Source: Seiridium cupressi
Lineage: Eukaryota > Ascomycota > Sordariomycetes > Amphisphaeriales > Sporocadaceae
Length of the DNA: 64,000 nt
Direction of reading: 5' to 3'
NCBI GenBank assembly: GCA_036674765.1
Contig: JARVKI010000928.1
Location: 186,001-250,000 of the forward strand
The notes under the pieces are model-generated. The model made no database searches and was not told where the DNA came from. It saw nothing but the letters and a program-made list of their open reading frames with translations. The position numbers and the translations under genes are program-made. Each line of letters begins with the position of its first letter. Position 1 is the stretch's first letter. Below, piece after piece: positions 31,934 to 46,000 of the stretch.

Positions 31934-34900
31934 TAGCTCCGTCTAGTCGACATCGTACCAGAATTTCAATCAAGTTGTATAATAATTTACTCTAATCACA
32001 ACAAGTCCCCGGAGGCTACTTCAACTACACGCGGAATATTGTTAGTCATGCACTTATATCTTCTGTTCTTATTAGCCTGTCGCTGTCATGGCTTGGGTCC
32101 GGGCCGGAGGTCAAAAAAGAATAGGCGCACGCGGTTGGGGTTTAGTTTAGTCTTGAAGGAGATACCCATTATAGGAGTTGCTTACAAAAGCTTTTTGAAA
32201 TGAAAGATGACCATGAACCCAAGTGCACCCCATTCCGATCACTTTTTTGATGCGCAACACACTTCTTGTCCTAGGTACGGGCTAACGTAGCATTGCGCAA
32301 TTACGCGCGGCGGCTGGCGGCGCAGACTAGCATGAGGGCATATATGTAAGCGAGATGAAAATTCGAGTTCCATTCCCTCGGATCTGCCTAGTGAGAGAGC
32401 ATCAGGACCTCAAGCCACTAGCAGAAATTCAAGCTCAAAACAAGAATCTCACGTACAACGGGTGAGTTCCAAGGACAACCAAGAATGCCACATCGCAAGG
32501 GCTCACCTCGTCAAGAACATTATTTGCCGGCCACTTCAAGGAGCAACCAACAAATGGATTACGCAGCGTTCTTGGCCATTCTAACCACTTGGAGACAAAG
32601 CTGCAGAAGCGAAACACCGCCGACCGTTTGACATCACTCTCGAGACATCCAGCAACCCAGGTTGTAGAGAATCAGTTCGGCCCGGTCATTTGGAGTATCA
32701 CTGATCCGAGGCGGCTCAAGATTGAGTCGACATTGACGTGCATGTTGGAGCCAAAATCAATGCGACCTAAGCCCCAGCATTTTTAATATATTTTCAACCG
32801 CCTTGCGTCTGCGCTTGACCTATGAGATCGTATTTAGGTTCCCAATTGGTGTGTATGCCCCACTGTCTGTGAGGGCAATGAGGGGAGATCGGGTCTCGCT
32901 TGTGCAATGCAGTGATGCGACAAACAGCCACCAACTAGATTGCTGCATAGGAGGAACGGAGCATAGGGTCTTTTCTCTTCTTCTTCTTTCGGAGCTCCCA
33001 AGCCGCTTTCGTTTGCCAACGACTGATTAGGATGTGTTGAGGCCAGTGTAGACGTCATTGTTTTATCCGTGGGCATTAACCGTCGGAACTGCTTAGCAGT
33101 CTCCAGAGTGAGTCATGCGATGGAGTTGGTGTCCTGTCTTGCTTTCATACACTACTCGCAATAGAAGTTAGGAGCTACGAGAAGGTCGGTGTCGATGGAC
33201 AGAATAACGCCATTCGCCGGCGGTTTGTACGACTTACAAGCAAGTCACTAATTGCGCAAAACACCCAGTTACAAGAGATAGGCATTTCTTGTCGAGCTTT
33301 ATCTCGTCAACGAAATGTTTTCCCGAATTACGAATTCCATTCGCGAAAACGCGACGCATCCCTCACCTGGTCCCTCCCACACAACGTACCTTGCTCCGAT
33401 GAGAGCCCCTGGACAACGAGCACTATGGAGCTACCAGTTGCCTCGGGTCTCAGACGTGATTTGCGATGAAGATGACATTGGGCAATTCGTGGAGTCTCGC
33501 ATGCGAAGCAAATGCCGGCATATCGCACGAGTATGACGCACGACTGGCACATTGGACATGCATCGCAGAATTGTGAACGACACAACTATCGAATGTCAAA
33601 CCCGCTCAACCCCGGCGGCATAAGAGGTCGGCTGCCAATTCCACCTGGAAACCCATGCTGGAAGACTACCATTGCCGGTTCTAGCTGCCGCCAGAATTTG
33701 CATCGTCTCAGAACCGTCGAGGGGGTCAAGGGGTCGAAGATCAATCCAACTATTTCGAGTATAGGTTTCCAAGATGGGGCAAGCGGGTGGGTACCCCAAG
33801 CGTTTTCAAGTCCCCTGAATCCGGGGTAACGTCAAAGTGTCTTAGCGATCGACGCCGACACGACGGTTTCAAGCGTGTACCAAGAAATCGAGACCGTTCT
33901 ACTTCTACTTGCCCCCAGCAAATCTCTCTCAGCTTTCTAGGTGTCTTCTGCTGCCTCCGATCACCTGCAGGTCTTGCCTACTAGCGTTTCTGGCCCCTCT
34001 GCTTTGCCCCACCTCTTGAAACTGGCCGCTGCTGGAAACCTATGAAGCATCCGAGGTTGGGGAGCTGCGTGTTGACCCAGGCCGAACCTTGGCGGCTGAT
34101 TGGCTACCGCGTCTAAATTTGATCTCCACTACAACAGGCTCGAGACGCTACTTGGGCGATGGCTGGGATCACCAATAGCCCTCTTCTGCTTGTCGTGCAC
34201 TCGAGACCAATGATATTGGCAAATACTCTAACTAATTAGTCATCGCGACATTGTGCACTATGCATGAGCTGGTTTTATGAGTAATAAGCTTCTCGACGCT
34301 AGCCGTCGTTGCTCATAGGCAAGCACTTGCAGTCAACTCCGAGGACAGGTGCTCGCCGCTGCACGCAGTCTTGCCAACTCATGTGTCATAGCCTCGGTAT
34401 GAACTCTCAGACTGCCTGGCTGCCCAATCTTTCGGCGTCACAAGGTAGGAGCCTCGGGCTCTGCTAACCCCTGGTGGAAAATGCTTGAAAAGTGTACGAC
34501 CGAGAGTTTTCCCCAGCTTTTCAACGATGGGCATGAAACGTTTAGCCTCTGGGCACGCCAGATCTTTGGAAACTCGATGGTGTGCACACCTTCTTCTACC
34601 GTCTGAAAAGATGTTGTTGGCAACCTGGTGCCGGCTGACCGGTCAAGGCTCCCGCTCATCGCATGCACCCGTCGCTTACACGGCCTCCACGGGCATAGGC
34701 GCCACAAACAGCAAGGCTTCCGAGATGCAGTCGCAGATTGGACGCAAGAATGGGGACACGCTTTACGGGACTGTGCCGAGCTGCAGGATCCGTGTTCTCT
34801 GCACACAGAGACTCAGACATGAGACGATCTCTAGACAAGACTAGGGCTGAGTCTTGCCTTCAAGTCTTACTCATCCAACGGTCGTGAAAGAAAAAGAACT

Positions 34901-35742
34901 TTCTTCACCCTGAGCAACCTCGAGCCTGGTCATGAAGCAGATATGCCGACTTGGGTCGGTCAAGCTGCAGCTTCTTGTATTGGCGCTGGACTCGTCTTAC
35001 CGTGTATGCGGTGAATGTGTGCATAGTGTCAAGCTGAAAACCTCAAACCCCGACTCGCAGATTTTAATGCACTTCAGTTCAGCTTTCACAATTCGATAAC
35101 AATTGATATGACCATACGGGGGTAACGGCCACGACTAGTCAATTACTACTTGATTATGATGGAGCCTCGAAGATAGCCTATGGGATAAACAACTGCGCCG
35201 CGGCAGGTGTTCAGCTCCCAAGATCCCATGACGGTTTTTCTAAATCATAATCTTAAATTTAGCCATACTTTTTGGAGAGCCTATCCTAGTGTCAGTCTCT
35301 GGAGTTACGCGGCAGATCAGCCCAAAAGTACGTAAGACCAAAAAGGATAGATCTGGTCAATACTTTTACTTTGCCAAGACTTTGGCGTAAAGCCAACCGA
35401 TACACTTCTTCGACAGGAGCAATCATTGCGAAATAGCGTGGGGGTCTACTGTCGGTGTATCTGTTGCACTTTGAGGATGATTCACCTCTATTTGTAATGG
35501 CTAGAAGCTATGGTGATCAGGAGCAACCATTCACAACAAGAGCCTTGTCATTGTCATATGACCACGGTCATTCATGATAGTAGAGCTGCCCTGAAGGGCC
35601 ACCATTCTCCAATTACAAGACACCACCGGCCTCCATCAACAACATCGTGTAATATTCACGTTCAGAGGACGGCATGGTCGTTGGGCGTCTCGACCAACCA
35701 ATCTCTGTGGGAAATCGTTCATTGCCTATATCATCATCATCG
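31934..35742. other. 3.8-kb gene-poor region
   Basis: Overlapping ORFs on both strands (such as 33315-33829 and 34438-34844) show no motif and no splice logic. I see no gene, repeat array or RNA. Confidence 0.4.
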
Positions 35743-36574
35743 TCAGCTTGGGTTGTACGAGGGTTGACGCTGCTTGACTATCTTGTACAAAGGGGCAAAC
35801 ATACGGAACCAGTAATCAATAAACGTCTTGTTGACAGTGCCCGTGGTACCATCAGCCATGATCTCGAAGAAAGAGGCGCACTCTCCCCAGCTGAAGCCAT
35901 CGGCGAGCCCAGAGAACGTAAAGTTCGGGTTGGTGGCCTGAGATGTGGCCAAACGGCCCATCCTCGCGTCTGCCAGCTGTTGGATGGTGATGAAATCAGT
36001 GGTGAAGTATGTCGTCGTCTGGGCCCAGACTGTTTCGTTGAATGGGTCTGGGCTGGCCCAGTAGGCATCAGAACGACTGAGGCCTCAGTGTTAGCGCTTG
36101 GCTGCGAAACCGAGAAGATATGGATACTCGACATACCTGAGACTGACATCATGCTCTAGAATATCGTGGCGACCGAGGTTATCGAGATCGAATGAGTCTG
36201 TGTTCGGGTAATCGGGACTAGTCCTGATAGCCTGAGGGAAGAGCCCCTCGGCATCGCTGTTTGCGATATTGAACCCATCGAGCATGGCGTCCTTTAGGAT
36301 CTCGAGGGTGATCTTTCTGCCATCGCGAGGCAGGTATCCATGGTTGGCCAATGTGTTTAGACCAGGGCATGGACCTCGGGCTATTGAAGTTTACGGGTGA
36401 GTGTCGCCCTCCATTTTCTGTGAGTGTCTTTTGGTCAGACTTACAATCATCAGGACCGGGTGCTATCCATTCCCCAGGAACCCATGTCTGGTTATTGTCG
36501 CGCTTCACATACTCTGGCAATCCGTGCACCAATGCGAAAGCATTAAACGAGGCGAACAGAGTTGTCGGCTTCAT
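35743..36574 (-). CDS. secreted heme-thiolate peroxidase (chloroperoxidase/peroxygenase family)
   Basis: Three exons: 36574-36445, 36380-36137 and 36076-35743 (introns of 64 and 60 nt, frame kept), for 235 aa. The N-terminus (MKPTTLFASFNAFALVHG) looks like a signal peptide. The family signature PCPGLNTLANHG is at residues 47-58, with Cys48 as the expected proximal heme ligand. The acid-base motif EHD is at 119-121, as in chloroperoxidase, whereas long peroxygenases have EGD. A GFSWGECASFFE motif lies in the C-terminal half. Such enzymes use hydrogen peroxide for halogenation or oxygenation outside the cell. Potential N-glycosylation sites are present (NQT, NET, NFT). Length fits the short-type family. 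Confidence 0.92.
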
Positions 36575-39500
36575 ATTGACTGCTAACTCGTAAGTTGTAA
36601 AGTTGAATAGGCTGCGCTGCACTGGAGAGCTTTCAACGAGACGGAGGTGCCAACTGCTGGTTCGGCGCATGACTTATATGCATCGCAACTTGGATGGACT
36701 TGAAAACTACAATATTGACCTCTTCTATTGCAGATTCACCTTTTCCATCCCCGGTTTTCAATGCGATAGTGCATCCATCCATCCATTCGTGCATCCAGAC
36801 GCGCATAGCGCCGACGCCGAGGTATCTTAATTCGGCATCTAAGATTCACAATGCGACATCCTACAGTCCTCTAATTAAGCAACCAGCCTGCGCGGCAATT
36901 TTGGTTGCATTCGATATGTTATACAGCAAGCCATTATTCCCCTGATCGATATTGGCCAATGAGGGGCTCTGTGGTCTCTATATGCAACACCACCCTCCTG
37001 CGAGGTTCATCAGGTCCAGCCATCGTTAAACTTTCCCAAGACGGCTATAATTGCGGCTGCCGAAGACCCTGAAAGCCCTCTTCCGCCAATGTGAAGTTGG
37101 ATGACTTTTAGGCAGAGGTTGATTGGATTGTTCGCAGTCCCGTGCCATGCAGTCGCAAGCTCCTCCCGCATAGGGGAATGCCGCGAATGCACACGGAGGT
37201 GGGATACCTCTAGTGGGCCAACGATACCACATGAACCAATTTCTTACACAACCATTCAATGAAATCTACTGAGTATTATTTCAAGAGAAATCTTCATCTT
37301 CTCCTTCTTTCTTCCTCTTTCATTTCAAATTTCCCTCTCGCAGTGTAGCTTTGACGACTTCGGATTGGGGGCAAGTCACATGTCAAGGTCTCATTATAAG
37401 CCCGAGGAAGTGTCACTAGAAGGATTGATAGAATCTACTAAAACTACTTCAAGGGTTTCGTTTGGATCTCTCATGATCGACAACAATGGTCGAGCTCATC
37501 TAAACATAAGCAGGCGAGCTCACGGGAGTGGATTTCTTGCTCGTTTCTAGAAAAACCCAGCCAAAGATTGACTAAATAATGACTTCTTAAAATCTCTACC
37601 TTCGAGAAACAAAACTCGCGAGACTTGATCCTGTCATATATTGTTTTAGAATGGCCACAGGCCAATCAGTCGCTGTCAATGCCACCAGAAAATATTGACC
37701 AGTGAATTGAATGTGTAAACTGTGGCATCTTGATGTATACCGACACGACGCCTTCTTGTCGCTCGGCGATATCGGAAACCTTTGGCGCCATCCCCGAACT
37801 GCTAGAGTGTGCAGTGCTTCTTTGCATCCAACAAAATACGTGTAAGCCTAGTACCATCGATCCAGGAACCACAAAATTAGGCACTTCGAACAGAATATCT
37901 GCTCACATTCACTCGGACATTACGTCTTTGGTAAGGGTCCGAGTCAACCACTAACCCGTCCATACGGAAGTAACTACACCATCCTTGGATCTAAACTAAG
38001 CTTTGAAATGATAAGTACTCTTACCTGAACTAATTGAGTAAGGGTGATCACAAGTCACTTAAGCTGCATCATAACCCGTTGCCGCTTGTTGAATCTGTGA
38101 GTATTATACGCCAGCACGTGGCGTTGGTAGCCACATAGTATAGGGGGAGCCGATCTACTAGTCATTTATTTGATCGACCATGAAACTGAGCAGGTAGCGC
38201 AGGAACTATTTCACCGACTGGCTTGGCTTACGGCACTTGAACACGCGATAGTGCATAGCGCGCCACGTGCTGCTCTTTTGCCATATCAGGCGCATAGCCA
38301 GCAAGACCATGATAGCTTCGGCGATTGACGCCTCCAGCTCATCCAGCCTAGACACGTTATAGCATAACCTTGCGGGAGTTCCCACATAGGCAAACTTAAG
38401 CTATTTCTGATCTGTCCTCGACAGCATGAAACTAGTTGAGACAGACCCGTCACCCGTCCCTGCGGTAAATGGGTAACTGGGCAGAAGCACCACGCCATCT
38501 TGGTCATCAGCCCGCAAAATGATGAAGAAGTGCACTTTTTGATTCTTGGTCAGTTACCATTCGCTTCCTGCGTTGCACGAAACTTGGAGACAAGCCAATG
38601 AAAGCAATCCGAGACCGCCACTCAGCAGCCCAGCTAGCACGCGATTTGGTGAAGAGTGAGAAGAAAAAAAGGGTTTGCTGTGTCTCTCAGTCAACGAGGG
38701 GCCATGCAGTGCAGTGCCCGCCGGGACAGATGAGCGAGTGACTTGCGACCCCCGACACTCGATGTACCTTTGGAGAAGGGCGTGTACCCTCGCAATCTGA
38801 GGCTCCACGTGCTGTTCTGGGAGCTCCCCTGTCCGTCCTCCAACCGGCCAGCCATTGCAACATATGCAGGGTAGTTAATGGGGGACTGGGGACCTGGGGA
38901 TTATTTTCCGGGCATCCCCGCCGACTGTGGCCGCCTGCGCGGCGTCGCCGCACAGACTTGTCAGATGCAGTCAGAATGCCCGCAGTGGAGATTTTCTAGT
39001 TCGCGTTCAGATATGCTCATGGCAGATCTCTATGTTATCTAGTCAAAGGTACGCTAATTCAAGAGACCTTCTAGGCGGCATCTTTCTTGCGCTCGGAGTT
39101 CCTGCTGATGAACGCTGCATTGTGTACCTACGCAGACAAATTCAAGTTCGGCCCGATCGCCAAAGGTGCAAGGTGCAAGGGCCAAGCTGCACGCTGCACG
39201 CTGTGCTCGCGATCAGGGATCAAGGAGATTTTTTCATCCCTTGGTTCCAGAAGACTGGGGCAGCAAAAAGGAAACAGACCTTCTCGGACTTTCTCTGCCC
39301 CTGATCGATTGGACCCTTTCATTGGCCGCGACCGCGACATTGTAGCATGAAAAGCTGCAAGGGGAAAATGATGAACGCTTATGCATGGCAGAGTGCTTTC
39401 GTCACCGCAGAGGCCGTTTCGGAAATTCCTGTATCTTTCCACTCTCAACCACTGCAGCAAGTCGGGGAAGCTTGCTCTTGGACCCGTCTCGCCCCATCAA

Positions 39501-40971
39501 TTGCCCTGACGTACTTTGCACCTGTGAAATGTGACAGAGGCTGCATGCGGGCCGGCCGTGAAGACATTTTCTCGCAACCAGCGCCGCTAACGGACAGCAG
39601 CCACTGAAAATCAACACCCCTTATGCATCAGCCACCACTCTCGTTTCCATATGGCTGCTGGCCACTACGCCGGGCGGGGGAGAGCACGCGAACCGGTGAG
39701 GACCATCAACGGCCTTGGCAGCCGAATCTTTGGTCCGAATCTTTGGTCCGTAGCGTCGGGAATGCTTGGCTGGCAAGGAAAACCACGAAATCTAGACTGG
39801 CATCAAGTAAATGATGAGAAATATGAACTGCCGAGCTTTTCGGTAGCGATACTGTGTGCGTATGACTTCCCTCGCACGACGTGATACTCAAGACAGATCC
39901 TGTGTCAAAGCGTTGTATGATGTATGTTTGTTCCGCTGATTCACCTGAGGAACCACACTTTGCCATTGTCAATCAGATCACCATAACCCCGGCAATTGTA
40001 TTGTCCGGGGCAGGTTTACGAACGCCTTCGTTGCATCCCGGTTTCCAATGCCAGGCAGCTGCAGGCTAGACAACAGTACACCGGAAGATGTGGGCGTCGG
40101 TCTGGAAGCCTTAATCTGTTTGCCCTCGCCTGCCTCGTAAGCACGCGGCACGCGGCACGCGTCCCGATGCTACTTACCAGTCCCCACAGGCTCAGGGGAT
40201 ATGATGACAACCGCCTTGGTGACTGGCTGGCTAATCGATATGTAGCAGCGGGTTACATACAAAGCAAGGGTTGATAGATATGACAGGTTTACGAATATGA
40301 ACAATTTGGCGGGAAGGGTGGCGAAGAGCAGGACCAGGTACGGATCGAAGTGGGCATGAGATCAGGGATACCAACTGGCTAATGCGATGCGACCGTCCGA
40401 CATGCCTGTAATCAAAATATGCTTTCAGCCTCTCAGAGCCTCAGGAGACGACATGCCAAACATGTGAATGGCCGGCACGTTTACTGTAGCAGAACTACGA
40501 CATAGACACTCATCGGTGGTGAAGAAGATGCCATCAACTTGATTTACTTTAAACTTGCGTGTTGTAGTACAGGGTCTCAGAATTCCTATCCATTCCAGAA
40601 ATTACACTGACCTACCCACCATAGCGTGGCTGTAACAGCCAATTTAGAGCATTGCGTTGCTATTCTCAACTCCCTAACGTCCCTAATTTCCCTTGGCTTG
40701 ACTTTGCGAAGTCTAGATGCTCCTACAACTAGTATCGTAGTCGACACGATAGAGAGGGAATCGCATGAGCTAGAATATGCGAAATCAGAGATGTAAAGGT
40801 CAATAGCATCGAATGGGCGAAGACAGCCAGTCCTCCAACATTCATAGTAACCCATTCCCAGATCGAGTCCATTCGCGGGAAGGTCGAGTTGCAACGACTC
40901 TGAAATAGACCGCCTCATGAGACCCGTCTTCGTGTCTTCAGAGTGCTCGTCTTCGGGCATCTTATAACCCA
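36575..40971. other. 4.4-kb gene-poor region with short tandem repeats
   Basis: No supported gene. Small direct repeats occur: GGTGCAAGGTGCAAG and GCACGCTGCACGCTG near 39170-39203, a duplicated 14-mer (CGAATCTTTGGTCC) near 39723-39750, and three GCACGCG-type units near 40141-40160. A 129-codon ORF (40586-40972) overlaps the stop of the methyltransferase gene and is more likely its 3' UTR. Confidence 0.4.
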
Positions 40972-43017
40972 TCAGTCTTCCTTGACCGCAACAACATGAG
41001 AGTAAACCCAATACGTTCCGTGCTCAAGGCACTCCTGGAGAATTTCTTCTTCTTCCCACCACCAACTCCTAGCGTGCACGAAATTGCCCCAGACCTCCTG
41101 CCAGAGCATTCTCAGAGCCGTACATCGAAGCTCTGCCTTCACCGGGCCAGGGTCCTTAACACCTTGGATCCTGTTGAAGCCTTCAGGTACTGCGGGGACC
41201 GACAGCGACATGATAGTGCTTCCTTTGCCACGTAATCGACTGACCGCTAGCCATGTCGGAAGAGTGCGACTAGGTAATGTCGTCCGAAACGCCTGTTCTA
41301 GGTTTGTCAACAGATTATCGATAAGCCATTGTCGTAACTTGGGACCCATTGAGCTTGAGACTGGCTCCGGATCGATTATTGTGAGGTGATAAGCCCCTCC
41401 TGCAGCTAGACAGCGGTGCACGGCCCGCAAGAAGGGAGGTATATCTGTAGAAGGGAACAATGATGCCATTGAAAGACACGTGACAGATGAGAACAGTTGA
41501 GGTGGAAGCGGCCGCGAGGCAGCCGACGCTGAAATTGTTGGAACCAATATTGGTTGGATATTCGGGAAGAGGTGAGGCGAGACAGGGCTTGGTGAGAGAT
41601 GAGATATCTTGATGTTGGGGTATAAGGCTGCCGTGAATGTCATCGACGCTGCCACCAGCAAAGTTAGCGGCACGTCCTGATTTCTGGGTGTAGCATCATG
41701 TCCTTACCATGTGTCTCATATATTGCGAGCACTCTCGGCGGACGCGGTAATTTCTGGAATCCTGGTTGGAAACTACTATGGTGAAGACCGCCGGCATATT
41801 TTTCGTTCTGGTGAAGAGCAGAGAACATCCACCTTTTTTTGGTCATCTCTAGCTCTTTGTATACCATAGCATCCGCAGCATCGCCCATGCCGGCCTTGAT
41901 GTTTGCAAGCATCAATTCAGGACTTGCCGCCGCCATCATGTGGACCTCGCGCTGCAATGCCGAGAGATTAGGCGATATGTAATGACTGTCGTCCCGATCT
42001 ACAGCGAGGCTTCGAGTTTTCTCCTCTAGAGATGCAATCGGTTTATCTCTCGCAGTAGCACAATCCCATTCATGCGGTGGCCGCCATCCTTCGAAAACAC
42101 CCGCAGCGTCAGCGTTATTACTGCATAACGTGAGTGAGCCAGCAGTGGCCCTGGCCTCCACGGACGGTGGCGTTTGTGGAAGTCGAACGAGCAGGAGTGC
42201 TGAATCCGAGTCATCGAATGGCAATGTTGTGCTGTCACATGGTCAGACCGATGAACACGATTGTGTGATGTCATGAGAGCTTACCCTTCCTCTGGCAAGT
42301 CCTCTAGTGGAGGAGTCGCGGCCTTGGTGCGATCCGAAGATATGTGAATTTCGGAGACGAGATGATCGAGGTCACAGTCCATAGTCCGTGGTGCGATTAT
42401 GACCTGCGTAGTCTTCATGATAAACGACGAGGGCCCTAAAGTCTGCACGAAGTTCTCCGACTTGGTAGCCACCGAACTTCGTGGGGAATTGCTTGTTACA
42501 GTACTTGAAGTGGCGTGCGATGGCTGGGTCCATTTGGAAAATACGGATTCTATAAAATTCAGCATCAGCCGAGAACAAACGAAATGAAGGGCTGAGAGGG
42601 TGCACCTCGCGATGATGGACTTGAGCAGTTGTCCAAGATATGAGGATGCTGCACGGGGAGGAGGTCTCCATCTACTGGCTTTGCGTTTAACTCCGGGCCG
42701 TCCTCTGGGACAATCAGTCTTTTGAGGCCGTACGCCGAGATATTTCGCTCCTTGGAACTGTCCGCCACGGATTCCGGCTGATCATTCGCATAGTCAACTC
42801 TTGATGATGTTGCGAGTTTTTTTCGCCCTTTACTGGAGAAAAATCCGAACCCTCTTTCACTGGAGGCGGAACTTGTGGTGGACACGGAATGGCGCGAGTT
42901 CTCATGCTTCTTCCCGTCCCCCTCTTTTGCCTTTGCTTCGCGTTCTTCGCGCTCCTTCCTAACGGTCCTCTCACCGACGAGCTCTCTATTGTGGTCAGTC
43001 CAATAGATATCGAACAT
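40972..43017 (-). CDS. methyltransferase-like protein with disordered N-terminus
   Basis: Four exons: 43017-42606, 42549-42285, 42231-41708 and 41648-40972 (introns of 56, 53 and 59 nt, frame kept), for 625 aa. The first 230 or so residues are disordered, Ser-rich and basic. The C-terminal half follows the plan of fungal class I SAM-dependent methyltransferases: a PPRVLAIYE strand, the ALYPNIKISHLSPSP strand-loop, then a core strand (VTCLSMASLFP) and the typical helix-strand RAVHRCLAAGGAYHLTIIDPEP. The Gly-rich SAM loop normally found after the first strand is absent (IYETHASMT instead), so cofactor binding is uncertain. The first intron lies in the disordered part and its boundaries are the least certain. 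Cellular role unknown. Confidence 0.75.
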
Positions 43018-46000
43018 GATGACAAACAGCAGAGACGAGGACGTGGGATAGCGAATATCTGGCTCCGGGAATTCTTGTTGCCGGGAAGAGTCCGGGCGAC
43101 CCGGGGCGAGGCCGAAAGTAGATCTTCTTCGATGCTGCGAAAAAAAGGAAAACCTTCAAGCTGCTAGGATGGGTGCGCATGTCAAGCAGTGCAGCTTCTT
43201 AAGAACTGGGGCTGATTGACCATGCTGTGACACTGGGTCTTGGTAGTGCAGCATGCAATAGACCGAGGACCAAACGCGAGGGGTGAAAGTTAAACACTTT
43301 GACGATGCTGGATTGTCAATACACGTGCAGTATGATGGTACAGATACTCGCCAACAGAACGGGATGAAGTGGGAGGAAGACAAGATGCCTAGGACGAGAT
43401 AAAGCTGCAAAAGGGATCTGTCGACGCGGCTAAAAGGAAAGTTGATGGCACAACACTGGCGGTGAAGGGTCGCCAGAGGCACCAATGAGAATTACTAAGG
43501 GTGAATAGTGAGACACAGGTGCTGCGTTGGGTCAGCTTCGAGTCCTGAAGGCAGGCTGCAGAGTAAGGCGCGTTCTGAGATGTCACAAAGGCGCGGTTGC
43601 CCGTGACTTCCGCTCGGGGCCAACCACGAATCGGGTAGTTGTAGTGCACTTTGCAGCTTGACAGGTGCCGTAGTAAGAGTGTTATCGATTAGAATCACCA
43701 ATGGCAAATTCCCACCTGTGCTGCAATCGTAAGATTCACGATGTCTCAGCTGGGTTTTGCCAGACCATCAAGCCTGTCGAGTGGCTTTGTCCCCGGCGAC
43801 TGATTCTGCCCTCGATGATGCGTTTTTCACATTATTCGAACATCGAAGTCTTTGAAATTGTACAAGCCCGAGGACATTTTACATGAGCTGCTCCCTTAGG
43901 ATGGTAGTTGCTATATCTCTGTGCTGATCAATTGGCGGTACATGGGAGGGTAGCCCAAATCAAATAACTGTGTGGCAGGTTTTCCGTTAACTATACCGAT
44001 CTATGAATATGCTACGAAATGGAGCTCCTGGATGCCCAAGTGACCATCAAGGATGCCGGGGAAGCAAAACCATGCTAGATTTTAGGGCGTTATCATTCTT
44101 GCCATTTTGGCCGAGAAACAGAACACATTCGTTTAGAAGTAAAGCACACCACCTCGTCTCAGCTTCTGGGTTGATATGTTCAGCGAATCAACATATACAA
44201 GTTAGCCCGGCATATCGTCATAGTTTTAATTTACAATTCATGCTCTCCTCTCATTGTCCTCCATTATGAATAATTGAATGGAAGATCCAGGATTTCCCTC
44301 AACTATCCACTAATTTGATGGAGTGATAAGACAGATTACTATCATAGTTCGATATTGCAGATAGTATTTGCCCAATCGTCTGCAGTTTGCTCTCCCGGCC
44401 GGTCCTCCTAAGTAGGCGAACAAACGAAACGTGATACACCACTATTCCAGACTACCAAAGAAATAGTTTTATTATTTCGTGTTGCTCAGTTCTCGGAATT
44501 GTAGCTACGAGAAACACAACTTCCAGATGTTCTAGCTGGGCATACATGGCTCCTTGTACTTCGAACGACACCTAGAGATTGAGCAACGATGCAATTGGGA
44601 TAGCTGAATCACGCATGAGGCTTCCGGGGATGGCCAGAGTATGGCATTATACATTGTGTTAACCCATAGCAGATGATCTGCTCCAATTGCAGACCGGCGT
44701 CAAAGGCGATTAATAGGATTGCAGGATTAGATAAGTTTTCCCAACCACAAAGAGGCTGAAATCAATCCTAGCGCTATTGAATCGATATAAATCCAGTAAT
44801 ACCTTACAATGAAATGATAGGCTACCAATTGTTATGGCTTCTCTTGATAGTACTCTACGTGCGTACTGTTGTACAACCAGGTGGGCAGCCATGTCGGCAG
44901 TTTGAGGCGAGTTCAAAAGGCGCCAGTAATATCGGAGTAGATAATGATAATTCAGTAGGGTTCATCAGTCCTCTTTGGGACACCTTCTAATTGAGTGCAT
45001 ATTGCTGGGTTTATGATCGTACACATCTTGGCTGCCGAATCACTAATGAGTGTCACTCTTGTTAATCGTCAGTGGTCTACAATGGCTGACCAGCACAAAT
45101 AATACTATCGCGCTATCGAATGGACAGGTTTACCGACGTGGATACGACGAGCCAGCCAGACCATCCAACAATAAGCTATGACCGGCATTTCCCCATGAGA
45201 TAATCCTGCCATCTGGTGTGTACAGCATACACGACCCGGAACGTGCAAGGGAAACATAATGCGCTAGGATCCCCTAATATGGTCGTTGTCCTCCTGTGAA
45301 TGCATCCGATTGTAACAATAAAATGCGGTAGCTGGGGAATGGTACGACATTGTCTCATGTCACCACCCATTGCTGAACGATTCTCATCCTATCGAAGAGA
45401 CTCCCGACTGCGAGCGCACAAATAGTCCTTTGATGACTGTGACACCAGCATGGATCGCTCTCCAGACGGGGAGCCCTCGGTCCTGCCACAAGTTGATGGC
45501 CCTTCTATCTTTACCAGTGTTGTCCCCGATGAGGAGAACGAACATGGAGTTGGAGTATTGCGTTGATGGACCATTCCACAGCCAGAGCCACGGCGTACAT
45601 GTGAGGTTGGCATATGCATGCGAGATTTTTATCAAGAGGTACAGACCGCATTGTCGGGTTGCGATAATATCGCTATAGCTTGGATGTTGAGATCACAATA
45701 GATTTTAATTACAAGTCCTGTCCCGTGGTTGACAGATGCTTGAATACAACCGGCGATATGGAATCTTCAAGCCAATGCATAATGAATAGGCCAAGATATG
45801 ATTTTGGATGGTGTCATGTTCACCAAGCCCAATAGCAATCCAGATCGGCATGGCCATCAAGAGACTATCTAAGGGCTACCTGCAACACATCAACTAGCAT
45901 TTATCAAAATACAGCAAATCCGATGTCTGCCAATGAAAAGACCGACCTCAGTGCCAAGTTGCATGAAGTGAATAGCCGTCATCCCGGGAACGATAATCAT

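Noticed and set aside
34438..34844. Overlapping 122-aa and 119-aa ORFs on opposite strands
   Set aside because: Neither has a motif, splice context or protein-like pattern, and both are probably chance.
40586..40972. 129-codon ORF overlapping the methyltransferase stop codon
   Set aside because: More likely 3' UTR; the ATG overlaps the TGA of the upstream gene and no domain is seen.
45176..45635. Two minus-strand frames with protein-like stretches
   Set aside because: No start codon, no recognisable family and a frame change between them with no intron; kept only as a note.
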